Positions 16,920 to 26,381 of a stretch of DNA of 64,000 nt are shown piece by piece. A program made the position numbers and the translations under genes. Position 1 is the stretch's first letter. Each line of letters starts with the position of its first letter. The notes beneath the pieces are model-generated. The model did no database searches. It saw only the letters and a program-made list of their open reading frames with translations, and was not told the DNA's origin. This DNA is from JACKDX01 sp964640175 (GTDB lineage Bacteria; Myxococcota_A; Polyangia; Polyangiales; GCA-016699535), in the NCBI GenBank assembly GCA_964640175.1, contig CAZXFW010000012.1, positions 4,850 to 68,849 on the forward strand, written 5' to 3'.

Positions 16920-19540
16920 AATGCTGAGAGAATGGCACGAAGCTCTTCTTCGAGCCTAGCGATTTTTTCTGGGTCCTCTAACTTCTTCCCCGAAAAGTCG
17001 CGTACATAGAATACATCCGCCACGCGGCGGCCTTCGGTGCTCAGCTTAGAAAGCGCAATGGATAAGCCATGTTGGTGTAACACATGTGCAATGGCATACA
17101 AAAGCCCCGGATGATCACGTGTAAAGATGTCCACCACGCTAAAACGCGAAGAGGCCTGATTATTAATGTGAATCTCGATAGGCACTTCAGGCTCTTTACG
17201 TGTGGCCCAAGGCGGCGACGAGGCCCGTCTTTTCAAGAGCACTTCGGCCGTGAGTGCACCAGATAGCAACGCTTCGATGTCGCGAACAAGGCGCGTGATG
17301 AGCGAAGGAACGAGCTTGCGTGAGGCACGTACATGAAAAATGTCAAACGCCACACGTTGCTCTCCCAGTTCTACCGTGTAGATTTGAGCCGCTGTCACAT
17401 CCAAACGATGGCCCGAAAGCACCGCTGCAATATTGGCTAAAAGACCTGGCTGATCGTCCGTCACGATCATTAACTCATCAATGTCTGGCGCAGGGCCTTG
17501 GCGTACGGCCACGTGCACACGTTGGCCCTCACGCGCCTTGAATGCATGCGCATGATCTCGAATAGCAGCAAACGTATTGGCCAACACATAACGGTCCGGC
17601 ATCGCCTGGACAAGAGTTTCCACCTCTGCACGGCTTTCCTTTTCACAGGATTGAATGAGTTCTTCACGCATGGCTTCTGCGCGCCGCTCACCTGACCAAG
17701 GGTTTGCAGTTTGAATGGCATCGGAAACTGCAAAGTACAAAGCCTCCAACATGTTGGCCTTCCAAGAAGTCATGGCTGTAGGGCTGGTGGTCGAAATGTC
17801 TGCCACCGTTAACACATAAAGATCTCGCAAACGTTCTGCCGTTTTAATCACATCCACGGCCTCTTCAATGGTGTGCGGGTCACTGATGTCACGCCGCACT
17901 GCCCAGTGATACATGCGCAAGTGCTCAGACACCAGCCACTGCACATGATCGACATCCGCTTTGGAAAACCCAAGCCGAAGAGCGATGGCATTGGCCATGT
18001 CGGCGCCTATTTCCGCATGGTGTCCACCACGACCTTTGCCAATATCATGAAGCAACAATGCCAAGCGTAGAGGTAGCGGCCGAGGAGATTCGGCAGCAAG
18101 CCGACTTGCAAGCGGCCACGCTCCCGCATGCTCTCCACGCACCATGGCAGAAAGCCGATCCACCGAAGCCACCGAATGTACATCGACCGTGTACACATGA
18201 TAAATGTCGTGCTGTACACGTCCACGCACGTGATCAAACTCAGGCACCATGGCAAGCATCAAGCCCACTTCCAAAAGCTCTCCCAGGACGGAGCCTCGTC
18301 GAACCGGCGCCATGCCAGCATAACTAAGCAGTGCAAGAAATGCTTCAGTCGCTCTCGATTGCTCGCGTAACCGTTTTGTCCAGACAGGATCTCGCGCCAC
18401 ACGGGCAATGGCGTCTCGGGCTTCGATCGCAGGAGGAAGCTCTCGCTTCACCGCTTCCACGTATAACTCAAGGGCAAGCGCCGGAGTGTTCCAGAGCGCA
18501 TCGCTCCCTTGGATTCCCACGTGATCGTCACTGACCACAATGCCGGAAGACAACGTCTCAGGATGGGTATGGCTCGTTGAGCGAAGCCGCGCACGTGAAA
18601 GCAATCGATCGGTCGTATAAGCCACAACTTGCGCGTGCTGGTAGTAGTGCTGCATGAATTGCTCTACGGCCAGGTTAATATGATCCGTATAGCCCAGTGC
18701 CAAGGCGATTTCTTCTTGATCCGCAAATGTTAAACGATCCTGCCGCCGTCCCGCACGCAGATGCAATGTATTCCGAACGCGCCATAAAAACTCGTAACTC
18801 TGCTCAAGCTCCTGTACCTCGCGTGCCAGAAGCACGTTTTGATCGACAAGTTCCTGAAAGCTGTCCACCTGCCAATGAACACGCACTGTCCAAAAGGCCG
18901 TATCATAGTCCCGCAGCCCTCCCCGCCCTAGCTTCACTTCAGGCTCCAACAAATACAGCGAGCCACCAAAACGTTCTTGCCTTGTGGACACATCCGCTTC
19001 CAAGGTGTCGATAAAAGCAGTTTTCCGCGCATACAGCTGAGCACGTCCTTGTGTGTATAACCGCGTCACCAACTGCTTGTCCCCGAGTAGATGCCTGAGA
19101 TCAAACAGGGTGGTTGCTGTGCGTATGTCTTCTTCAGCCAACTCCAATGTTTCTTGAACGCTGCGAACCGCATGGTCGATAGGAATGCCCAGATCCCACA
19201 ACGGATAGAGCACGTGATTGGCCCAGTGGTTTAGAGCGTCCTGGTCGGAGCTTTCACTCAAAAATAAGACATCGATATCGGCATAAGGCGCAAGTGTTTG
19301 TCTGCCATAGCCGCCCACGGCAACCAGTGCTGTCTGCTCCGGATAAACCGATGTTTGCGAATCAATGAGTGAAGCCAGAAGCCCATCTAAAAAATGCGCG
19401 TATGCCTTGGCCGCAAACGTTCCGCCTTGCGTACTAAAGACAAGCTGCGTCAAAGATTCACGAAATTTCTCAAGCTTGTGACGGTGAGCCTCAGTGGCAC
19501 GGGGAGTGTTTGGGTCTGGAATGGGATGGGGTTTTGGCAT
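16916..19540 (-). CDS. glnD: Bifunctional PII uridylyltransferase/uridylyl-removing enzyme
   Basis: 874 aa, normal GlnD length. Domains in order: nucleotidyltransferase (GGYGRQTLAPYADIDVLFL, about 90-110, with the D-x-D pair), the GlnD linker, an HD hydrolase domain (LLLHDIGKGRGGHHAEIG, about 500-520), and two C-terminal ACT domains (starting DELMIVTDDQPGLLANIA and SRFSVVDIFTRDHPGLLYAIA). It senses glutamine and uridylylates or deuridylylates PII, setting nitrogen assimilation state; rpoN, often linked to nitrogen control, is about 3 kb away. It lies between an amidase lipoprotein and a TPR lipoprotein. Confidence 0.95.
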   Translation of the reverse strand: MPKPHPIPDPNTPRATEAHRHKLEKFRESLTQLVFSTQGGTFAAKAYAHFLDGLLASLIDSQTSVYPEQTALVAVGGYGRQTLAPYADIDVLFLSESSDQDALNHWANHVLYPLWDLGIPIDHAVRSVQETLELAEEDIRTATTLFDLRHLLGDKQLVTRLYTQGRAQLYARKTAFIDTLEADVSTRQERFGGSLYLLEPEVKLGRGGLRDYDTAFWTVRVHWQVDSFQELVDQNVLLAREVQELEQSYEFLWRVRNTLHLRAGRRQDRLTFADQEEIALALGYTDHINLAVEQFMQHYYQHAQVVAYTTDRLLSRARLRSTSHTHPETLSSGIVVSDDHVGIQGSDALWNTPALALELYVEAVKRELPPAIEARDAIARVARDPVWTKRLREQSRATEAFLALLSYAGMAPVRRGSVLGELLEVGLMLAMVPEFDHVRGRVQHDIYHVYTVDVHSVASVDRLSAMVRGEHAGAWPLASRLAAESPRPLPLRLALLLHDIGKGRGGHHAEIGADMANAIALRLGFSKADVDHVQWLVSEHLRMYHWAVRRDISDPHTIEEAVDVIKTAERLRDLYVLTVADISTTSPTAMTSWKANMLEALYFAVSDAIQTANPWSGERRAEAMREELIQSCEKESRAEVETLVQAMPDRYVLANTFAAIRDHAHAFKAREGQRVHVAVRQGPAPDIDELMIVTDDQPGLLANIAAVLSGHRLDVTAAQIYTVELGEQRVAFDIFHVRASRKLVPSLITRLVRDIEALLSGALTAEVLLKRRASSPPWATRKEPEVPIEIHINNQASSRFSVVDIFTRDHPGLLYAIAHVLHQHGLSIALSKLSTEGRRVADVFYVRDFSGKKLEDPEKIARLEEELRAILSAL

Positions 19541-19560
19541 GGGAGAAACTCAGAAAGGGT

Positions 19561-20799
19561 TCAAGGCGACCACCCGCTCTGGGGTAGCATCAGATAGTTG
19601 AAAATACCGTCCGCAATACCCTGAGCAAGCGCTGCACGGTAACGACGCGTATTTAGCATGCGTGCCTCATCAGGGTGAGTCATGAAAGATGCTTCCACCA
19701 ACACCGCAGGCATATGAACGGATGCCAGCACAAAAAACAATGCACGACGCATGCCACGGTCTTTGAGTTGAGGATACTGCGTGCGTCCCTGCTTTAGCAT
19801 GTGAGTTTGAATGCTACGCGCTAAAAGTTCTGACCGTGGCATCTGACGTGTCCGCTGCAACGACGCAAGCACCGTTTGAAGACCACTGACCTGTGCTTCT
19901 GTCACACCATTTTCCCGCGCCGCGAGTCTGACACTATGCCGATCGTTTGTCGTATCAAGCACAAACGTGGCCGCCCCTCCTTCCTTAGGATCGTCCATGG
20001 CGTTCAAATGGATGGATACGAACAGGTCTGCATCAAAGCGATTGGCCATTTCTGCGCGCTTTTCCAAAGCCACGGACTCGTCCCGCTCACGGGTCATCAA
20101 GACCAAGAGCCCCTTATGGCGCTGCATAAGGGCGGCTCGGGTGCGTGTAGCAATATCCAGCGCCAGACGGGCCTCGCGGTCAGCCCCTGGACCATGGGCG
20201 CCCGTATCTGAACCACCGTGGCCAGGATCTAGTATAACTGTAAAATCACTTCCTTGATGTAATTTCTGAACATGTTTGGGTGGATAAAAACTGATCTGAA
20301 GACGAAATGGCTCAGCCAGAAGGCTCAGATGCGGCTCTACGTCAGGCTGCAGGGCGAATCCCACCTCGGTAGCATCCCGCTGACTGCGCGTGCGTATGGA
20401 CAGGATCCCACCTGCTCCCACGTTCATGATGGCCGGCACGTTTGCCAAAGCCATGCATCCGGGTAAACGCAACCAAAACCATCTCCCGCCCGAACGCGCA
20501 TCGTGCGCCTCAGCCGTCTGAAATGGCGTCGCACGATTAAACGCCAATGTCGCATGGAACACCGTTTGCCCCTTGGCTTGACCAAGCAACGGCAAGCTTG
20601 AAACCACAAGCTCTTCTAGTTGCGCGGCATGCTGCTGAGCCGCGGACACATTGTTTGGGACGTTAGAAGCCGCTTCGGATGCCGGAGCAGGCGTGTGCAT
20701 AGGCGCATCGACAGGCTCATGGGAATCACAGCTAGCAACCATGCCGAAAGCCAGCCATACCACCCCCTGCAGCATCGCACATGTCTTCTGGCTGTTCAT
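19561..20799 (-). CDS. N-acetylmuramoyl-L-alanine amidase lipoprotein (AmiC-like)
   Basis: 412 aa from the ATG at 20799, chosen because it exposes a lipoprotein signal (hydrophobic 8-21, lipobox VASC). A linker is followed by an AMIN-like N-terminal region (about 50-180) and an Amidase_3 domain (about 185-405) with ILDPGHGGSDTGAHG (Zn His), FVSIHLNAM (Zn His) and VEASFMTHPDEA (catalytic Glu). It cuts the amide between MurNAc and L-Ala during septum splitting. AmiC-type enzymes need LytM activators such as the degenerate EnvC-like protein encoded at 6298-7302. Starts 30 bp from the divergent PEGA gene. Confidence 0.85.
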   Translation of the reverse strand: MNSQKTCAMLQGVVWLAFGMVASCDSHEPVDAPMHTPAPASEAASNVPNNVSAAQQHAAQLEELVVSSLPLLGQAKGQTVFHATLAFNRATPFQTAEAHDARSGGRWFWLRLPGCMALANVPAIMNVGAGGILSIRTRSQRDATEVGFALQPDVEPHLSLLAEPFRLQISFYPPKHVQKLHQGSDFTVILDPGHGGSDTGAHGPGADREARLALDIATRTRAALMQRHKGLLVLMTRERDESVALEKRAEMANRFDADLFVSIHLNAMDDPKEGGAATFVLDTTNDRHSVRLAARENGVTEAQVSGLQTVLASLQRTRQMPRSELLARSIQTHMLKQGRTQYPQLKDRGMRRALFFVLASVHMPAVLVEASFMTHPDEARMLNTRRYRAALAQGIADGIFNYLMLPQSGWSP

Positions 20800-20829
20800 G
20801 AAAGCCGATGGTATTCTACGCCCGCCACG

Positions 20830-21732
20830 ATGACGAGCGCACATGAAACACCCAACCGTAAGCTTGTGGAATGGGCGAAGAGCGGTACGTTTGATGTCGA
20901 GCGGGCAGAACAGCTTGCTCAGATGTTCAAAGCGCCGTGGGAATCGCAAACGGTGCCCATCCCTTCGGTTCCTCCAGCCCAGGATCTGCCGCCCACTGCC
21001 CTACAATTGATGGGCTCGGCGGACACCGTGGCTGCGGCTAACCCACCTAGCCCCTTGTTACCTTCGCCGTCTGCCCAGGCGGTTTCGCGCCCCCCTCCGC
21101 CCCCAGCTGCTCGGCTTTCTTCGCCTCCGCCTGCCCCGGCGGCTGTCATCTCAACCAGGCCCCAGGCGCCCATCGACGATGACATCGCACTGCCTGTCAC
21201 CCGATCACGTCACACATGGATGAAGGCGATTGGCGCAGCAGCGTTAGTATTAATCGGCCTTAGCGCATGGATGGCATTGAAGACTTCAAAGAACGAAAAG
21301 CCCCTGGCTGCCACACACACACAACCCGCTACGACACACCCGGCGCCGCGTCCTTCCGAAGCTCCGCCCCCCACCGTCAAGCCGTACGCTCAAGCCAAAA
21401 TCACCGTCATTCCCGAAGACGCCACGCTGCGGGTGGATGGGCAGGAAGTCACCACTCCTTACAGCGCCTCGTTTGACCGTGGCAGCAGCCACGCGTTTGA
21501 GGCAAGGGCCGAAGGCTACCTGCCACGGGAGCTTCGTTTACGATTTGATGAAGACCGCGAAATCACCGTGCGCCTCAAACCTGCCGCCGCCCGCCGCACT
21601 GCCTTAAAACGTGCCGCACGCCCAGCCCGTGCCGAGCCCCGTCGCGCCCCACCTCGTCGTGCCTCAAAAAAGATAACCACCAAATCCTCACTGAAAAAAG
21701 GCGTGGGCTTCGTCAGCGAGAGCCCTTACTAA
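20830..21732 (+). CDS. Membrane protein with C-terminal PEGA domain
   Basis: 300 aa from ATG 20830 (MTSAHETPN). A longer frame upstream overlaps the divergent amidase and is rejected. Order: a short N-terminal cytoplasmic segment, a Pro/Ala-rich disordered region (about 45-115), one membrane helix (about 133-153, IGAAALVLIGLSAWMAL), a second Pro-rich linker, a PEGA-like beta domain (AKITVIPEDATLRVDGQEV, ending EITVRLKP), then an Arg/Ala/Lys-rich tail. PEGA domains are surface or periplasmic beta modules common in myxobacterial kinases. Function unknown. Confidence 0.7.
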   Translation: MTSAHETPNRKLVEWAKSGTFDVERAEQLAQMFKAPWESQTVPIPSVPPAQDLPPTALQLMGSADTVAAANPPSPLLPSPSAQAVSRPPPPPAARLSSPPPAPAAVISTRPQAPIDDDIALPVTRSRHTWMKAIGAAALVLIGLSAWMALKTSKNEKPLAATHTQPATTHPAPRPSEAPPPTVKPYAQAKITVIPEDATLRVDGQEVTTPYSASFDRGSSHAFEARAEGYLPRELRLRFDEDREITVRLKPAAARRTALKRAARPARAEPRRAPPRRASKKITTKSSLKKGVGFVSESPY

Positions 21733-21780
21733 AAAGCCTACATTGACCGCTTACGGAGGTTTGGTTAGCTTGCATCCGCC

Positions 21781-22815
21781 ATGGCGGGTTGGTCCTATCG
21801 CGGTGCCGGTGTTGATATCGATAAAGGCGATGCGTTTGTAGAGCGCATCAAGCCTCTGATCAAAGGAACGCGTTCAGCATTCACCCTCTCTGAGCTTGGT
21901 GGATTTGCAGGACTTTGTGGACTCCCCGCCGACATCAAAGAACCGTTACTGGTCTCAAGCACCGACGGGGTTGGCACCAAGCTAAAGATTGCATGCCTCC
22001 TTGGGATTCACGATACGGTCGGTATCGACTTGGTCGCCATGAGCGTCAACGACATCGCGACCTCAGGAGCGCGGCCGTTATTTTTTCTTGATTATTTAGC
22101 AACCTCAAAGCTTGAGGTGGATCAAGCCTATCAAGTGGTTAAGGGCATTGCCGAAGGCTGCCGCATCGCAGGGTGTGCATTAATCGGTGGTGAAACCGCA
22201 GAAATGCCTGACTTCTATGCCCCTGGCGAATACGACTTGGCAGGATTTGCAGTCGGTGTGGTGGAACGATCGCGCGTGATCGATTTTAATACCGTCAAAG
22301 CAGGCGATGTCGTCATCGGCGTGGCCTCCTCAGGCCTTCATTCCAACGGCTACTCATTGGCACGCAAGGTGTTGTTGGACCATGGCGGCTTTCGCTTGGA
22401 TCAGCGCTTTTCTGAGTTAAAAGAAACCTTAGGTCTTGAATTGCTTCGGCCTACACGCATTTACACGGACACCGTCGCCCGTGCCTGTAGCGCGGGTGAT
22501 GTTCATGCGTTGTGTCACATCACCGGCGGAGGGTTGCCGGGAAATTTATCCCGCATTGTGCCGCAAGGACTCGCACTCGTGCTGAATCAAGCATCCTGGG
22601 ACGTGCCGCACATCTTTCAGCTCATCGCGCACACAGGTCACGTGGAACCTGAAGAAATGCTTCGCACGTTTAACATGGGCATTGGATTTGTTGTCATTGC
22701 ATCCGCATCCCACGCGGGTGCCATTGTGTCTGCTATCAATGACAAGAACGACACAGCAATGATCATTGGAGAAGTGATCACCTGTACGGATGCTCCTTCA
22801 GTCAGGTTTGTATAA
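21781..22815 (+). CDS. purM: Phosphoribosylformylglycinamidine cyclo-ligase
   Basis: 344 aa. An in-frame TAG at 21766 fixes the ATG at 21781 as the first possible start. Purine step 5, FGAM to AIR, with ATP. Motifs: YRGAGVDIDKGDAFVERIKP, VSSTDGVGTKLKIA, GIDLVAMSVNDI, FFLDYLATSKL, IGGETAEMPDFY, GVASSGLHSNGYSL and HITGGGLPGNLSRIVP. Full length. The stop overlaps the purN start (TAATG). Confidence 0.97.
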   Translation: MAGWSYRGAGVDIDKGDAFVERIKPLIKGTRSAFTLSELGGFAGLCGLPADIKEPLLVSSTDGVGTKLKIACLLGIHDTVGIDLVAMSVNDIATSGARPLFFLDYLATSKLEVDQAYQVVKGIAEGCRIAGCALIGGETAEMPDFYAPGEYDLAGFAVGVVERSRVIDFNTVKAGDVVIGVASSGLHSNGYSLARKVLLDHGGFRLDQRFSELKETLGLELLRPTRIYTDTVARACSAGDVHALCHITGGGLPGNLSRIVPQGLALVLNQASWDVPHIFQLIAHTGHVEPEEMLRTFNMGIGFVVIASASHAGAIVSAINDKNDTAMIIGEVITCTDAPSVRFV

Positions 22816-23492
22816 TGCGCCTTGTCGTTCTTGCCTCGGGTCATGGCTCAAATCTCCGAGCGCTGGTCCAGGCCACACGGGAGAAAAACGCTTCAATGGA
22901 AGTTATCGGCGTGGTCTCCGACAACGCAGACGCGCCTGCCATTGCCTTTGCACAGGGCGAAAAGATCCGCACTGAAATTATCGCCTTGGAAGCGTTCGCC
23001 GAAAGAACCGCTTGGGATCGTGCTCTTTCAGATTGCGTCGCTACATTCCATGCCGATTTGGTCGTCTTGGCGGGATTCATGCGCATCGTTGGGGCATCGT
23101 TCTTAACGGCACATGCCGGTAAAGTGATTAACACTCACCCGTCACTTTTGCCTGCGTTTCCTGGGAAAAACGCACCCCAACAAGCCCTTCGGCAAGGCGT
23201 GCGGATCAGTGGATGCACGGTGCATGTCGTCGATGCAGGGGTTGATACAGGGCCGATCATCGCACAGGCCGCAGTTCCGGTGCTTCCCTCCGATACCCCC
23301 GAAAGTTTGCACGCACGCATTCAAACCGCCGAGCACCGTTTGCTGGCTCAGGTGGTTACCTGGATTGCGCAAGGACACATACAGCTTGTGCCGGAACTTC
23401 GCTTGGGCGATTTACCATTGTCTGCAAGCGATTCACTGTGTTGCCCACCCATTTCTTTCCCTCGGTCAGAGAGCCACTCAGAAAAAGGGTAA
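22815..23492 (+). CDS. purN: Phosphoribosylglycinamide formyltransferase
   Basis: 225 aa, ATG overlapping the purM stop. Purine step 3, transferring formyl from 10-formyl-THF to GAR. Catalytic features: LASGHGSNLRALVQA, NTHPSLLPAFPG with the N-H pair, SGCTVHVVDAGVDTGPIIAQA with the essential Asp. The C-terminus is about 20 residues longer than usual and ends in a Ser/Glu-rich tail. It is one nucleotide from the FAD oxidoreductase start, so all three genes look co-transcribed. Confidence 0.95.
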   Translation: MRLVVLASGHGSNLRALVQATREKNASMEVIGVVSDNADAPAIAFAQGEKIRTEIIALEAFAERTAWDRALSDCVATFHADLVVLAGFMRIVGASFLTAHAGKVINTHPSLLPAFPGKNAPQQALRQGVRISGCTVHVVDAGVDTGPIIAQAAVPVLPSDTPESLHARIQTAEHRLLAQVVTWIAQGHIQLVPELRLGDLPLSASDSLCCPPISFPRSESHSEKG

Positions 23493-23493
23493 C

Positions 23494-25095
23494 ATGAGTT
23501 CAAGCTATTACGACGTTGTTATCCTGGGAACTCACATCGGGCCACTCACCGCAGCTGCTCTTTTGGCCAAACGTGGCTTTCGAGTGCTTGTGCTCAGCCA
23601 GGATACGCCAGCGCCTACGTACTTCATCGCCGACCATGAGTTGCCGCGAGAACCATTGAACTTCCAATATGTGCTTACACCCATCGCACAAACCATCTTA
23701 GGCGAACTTGGCCTTAGACAAGAAGTACGACAACGTCTCGAAATACATTCCACAGGCGTTCAATTGTGCTTACCCAACCACCGCTTTAACTTGAGCACGG
23801 ATCCGGAACGGTTCGCGAAGGAAATCAGTCGAGAATTCCCCAAAATCCAAACGCCTATTCTCGACTTTGCACGTCGCACCCACCTCTTATGCCAACACAT
23901 CGAAGCTCAACTGCAACATGGATTCCCATGGCCACCTCACGATGTTAAGCAGTGGTTTGCTTTTCTCTATCAAACCCACAAGGTCAATCGGTTGCAGTCT
24001 GAAGCCGCTTTCGATTTATTGGCAGACTTTCCTGCAAATCACACCTTCGTCTCAGCCATACACGCACTTGCAAACCAATGGGTACCAAGCGGTGACCTGA
24101 GCAATCTACAAATTGCCCGTGTGTTCGAGCTAAACCAAAATACTATCACGCTTAGAGGAGGGTTTAAGGCTCTGCAGCAAATTTTGCTTGCTAAAATTAA
24201 CGCACACGGAGGTGAAGTGTGGAACTCTGAACGTGCTGCCTCGGTGATTCTTGAACGCAACACTGCCACAGGCATCCGACTACACAACTCTGGGCAGACA
24301 ATTGCAGCAGGCCGTGTGATCGCCGGAAGCTCTTTGACCGCAGTCATGCAGATGGTGGAAGACCGCCGTCCCTTTGAAAAGTTATTAGAAAAGGTCGGAG
24401 AACCGCGCGTGAGGTGTGCTCGGTATACTCTGAATTTAGTGCTTCCGCGTCAGTCTCTGCCAGAAGCCATGTCATTCAATACGCTGGTATTAAACCAGCC
24501 TTCTCAACCGTTATTTGATGGCAATCTATTGCACATACAACGACTTAGTCCTGTTCTTTTTACCTCTTACGAACAATCTAACTATCATAATCCTTCAGCA
24601 GCGGATTCAACGAAAGAGCCCTCTACGCCTTCTGAAGAGGTGCTCTGTATACAAGCCCTGCTTAGTCAAAAAACCTTGAATGAAGTCAAATCCACGGTCC
24701 GGACATTGCGACAAACCATCATTCAAAGCGTCGAGCGATTTCTTCCTTTTATCAGTCGCTCGATCGTGTTTGCTGACTCGCCACACGATGGCCTGGACGC
24801 CGACGATCATGCATCAGGGACACACATCACCTCGAAGGAACCGTGGAGTCGAGGACCTCGCACGATGCCACTTGATTGGGACTTTCCTGTGCGTCCCACC
24901 TTAGGCCTGGGAGCGATTCCTCTTCGGACGCCCGTTCGTAATCTTCTTCTTTGCAACTCCCAAAACATCCCCGGCCTTGGGGACGAAGGGAGCCTGATGG
25001 CGGCATGGGCCTGCGCTGAACACGTATGCCGCGCCGACAAAGGACGTTCCTGGTTACGCAAAGGCCGATGGTACAGCCAAACCTACGCGAGCTAG
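23494..25095 (+). CDS. FAD-dependent NAD(P)-binding oxidoreductase, phytoene desaturase-like
   Basis: 533 aa from ATG 23494 (MSSSYYDVVILG) with AAAAAGGG upstream. The N-terminal Rossmann motif is DVVILGTHIGPLTAAALLA, with the second glycine of GxGxxG replaced by His. A central GGFKALQQIL and a C-terminal NLLLCNSQNIPGLGDEGSL (the FAD-closing motif) match the phytoene dehydrogenase/amine-oxidase-like superfamily. Substrate cannot be told from sequence. It directly follows purMN, which does not explain its role. Confidence 0.65.
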   Translation: MSSSYYDVVILGTHIGPLTAAALLAKRGFRVLVLSQDTPAPTYFIADHELPREPLNFQYVLTPIAQTILGELGLRQEVRQRLEIHSTGVQLCLPNHRFNLSTDPERFAKEISREFPKIQTPILDFARRTHLLCQHIEAQLQHGFPWPPHDVKQWFAFLYQTHKVNRLQSEAAFDLLADFPANHTFVSAIHALANQWVPSGDLSNLQIARVFELNQNTITLRGGFKALQQILLAKINAHGGEVWNSERAASVILERNTATGIRLHNSGQTIAAGRVIAGSSLTAVMQMVEDRRPFEKLLEKVGEPRVRCARYTLNLVLPRQSLPEAMSFNTLVLNQPSQPLFDGNLLHIQRLSPVLFTSYEQSNYHNPSAADSTKEPSTPSEEVLCIQALLSQKTLNEVKSTVRTLRQTIIQSVERFLPFISRSIVFADSPHDGLDADDHASGTHITSKEPWSRGPRTMPLDWDFPVRPTLGLGAIPLRTPVRNLLLCNSQNIPGLGDEGSLMAAWACAEHVCRADKGRSWLRKGRWYSQTYAS

Positions 25096-25140
25096 GTCAC
25101 AAAGGACTCAGAGACCACATCGACACACACGGAAATTCCG

Positions 25141-25168
25141 TTGTCACTGTCATACCCACGGATATTAG
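25141..25168 (+). promoter_or_regulatory. Candidate sigma-70-type promoter for pilT
   Basis: TTGTCA (25141-25146), 16-bp spacer, TATTAG (25163-25168) in the 109-bp gap before pilT. Hexamers match consensus 4/6 each. Plausible but unproven. Confidence 0.35.
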
Positions 25169-25204
25169 GCTCCGTCCTTCGCTACTGATAGAATACGAAA
25201 GCGT

Positions 25205-26329
25205 ATGCAGGGCCTGGGGCAAGAACAGCTACGGTTTAATCTTCACCAGTTACTTCGTGTGATGGTCGAGCGGGGAGGTTCCGATTTGCACATTACGGTG
25301 GGCTCTCCTCCTCAAGTACGCATCGACGGCAGCTTGATACCGTTAAAGACACCACCGCTTAGCCAGGTGGAAACAAAGCAACTTTGTTACTCCGTCCTTA
25401 GTGAAGAACAGAAAATCAAATTTGAACAAACCAACGAACTCGATCTGTCCTTTGGTGTAAAAAATCTTGCTCGGTTTCGCGCCAATATCTTTATGCAACG
25501 CGGTGCTGTCGCAGGGGCATTTCGTATTATTCCATTTAAAATCCTCACCTTCGAAGAACTCGGATTGTCGTCCGTCATTGCTGACCTCGCCAACGTTCCT
25601 CGGGGGCTTGTGCTTGTCACTGGCCCGACAGGTTCGGGGAAATCGACCACGTTGGCTGCGATTATCGACAAGATTAACCGCGAAACTCAAAAGCACATCG
25701 TAACCATCGAAGACCCCATTGAGTATGTGCACACTCATAAGTCGTGCCTCGTCAATCAGCGTGAAATTGGCCGAGATACCATGAGTTTTTCCCTCGCCTT
25801 GAAATCCATCCTTCGCCAAGATCCCGATGTGGTACTCGTCGGCGAAATGCGCGATCTCGAAACCATCGAGGCTGCCATGACGATCTCCGAAACAGGCCAT
25901 CTTGTGTTTGCGACGCTTCATACCAACGGTGCCATTGCATCCATCAATCGTATTATCGACGTCTTTCCTTCACATCAACAGCCACAAATCCGTGCTCAGC
26001 TCTCATTTGTGCTCCAGGGAGTTGTCTCGCAAACCTTGTTGCCGCTGGCACAAGGCAAAGGCCGCGTCCCCGCCATGGAGATCATGATCCCCAATGCCGC
26101 CATCCGGAATCTGATCCGCGAAGACAAAGTGCACCAAATCATGTCCGCCATGCAGGTTGGCCAGGGCACAAGCGGCATGCAAACGATGAACCAGTCTTTG
26201 TATGCACTCTTTGTTGCTCGCAAAATTACTCGCGAAGAAGCTGCCACCCGCTCTCCCGATGCTGCCGAATTGCACAAGATGATCGAACACGGGGCTTCCA
26301 TGGGGACAAACATGCACCGAAAGGCTTAA
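25205..26329 (+). CDS. pilT: Type IV pilus retraction ATPase PilT
   Basis: 374 aa. N-terminal PAS-like domain (MVERGGSDLHITVGSPPQVRIDG), then a secretion ATPase core: Walker A GPTGSGKSTT, Asp box IVTIEDPIEYVH, Walker B DVVLVGEMRD and the His box TGHLVFATLHTN. PilT disassembles pilin into the inner membrane to pull the cell forward. The C-terminus keeps the PilT-type IREDKVHQIMSAMQVGQG. Start lacks a good Shine-Dalgarno; the ATG at 25205 places the first conserved helix correctly. Followed by pilC. Confidence 0.95.
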   Translation: MQGLGQEQLRFNLHQLLRVMVERGGSDLHITVGSPPQVRIDGSLIPLKTPPLSQVETKQLCYSVLSEEQKIKFEQTNELDLSFGVKNLARFRANIFMQRGAVAGAFRIIPFKILTFEELGLSSVIADLANVPRGLVLVTGPTGSGKSTTLAAIIDKINRETQKHIVTIEDPIEYVHTHKSCLVNQREIGRDTMSFSLALKSILRQDPDVVLVGEMRDLETIEAAMTISETGHLVFATLHTNGAIASINRIIDVFPSHQQPQIRAQLSFVLQGVVSQTLLPLAQGKGRVPAMEIMIPNAAIRNLIREDKVHQIMSAMQVGQGTSGMQTMNQSLYALFVARKITREEAATRSPDAAELHKMIEHGASMGTNMHRKA

Positions 26330-26381
26330 CTGCAGTGTTTTGACGAGCCTGGCTGGGATCAGCTACGATCAGGGACGAATC

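Noticed and set aside
20620..20829. N-terminal extension of the PEGA protein
   Set aside because: It would overlap the divergent amidase signal peptide and reads as antisense to it.
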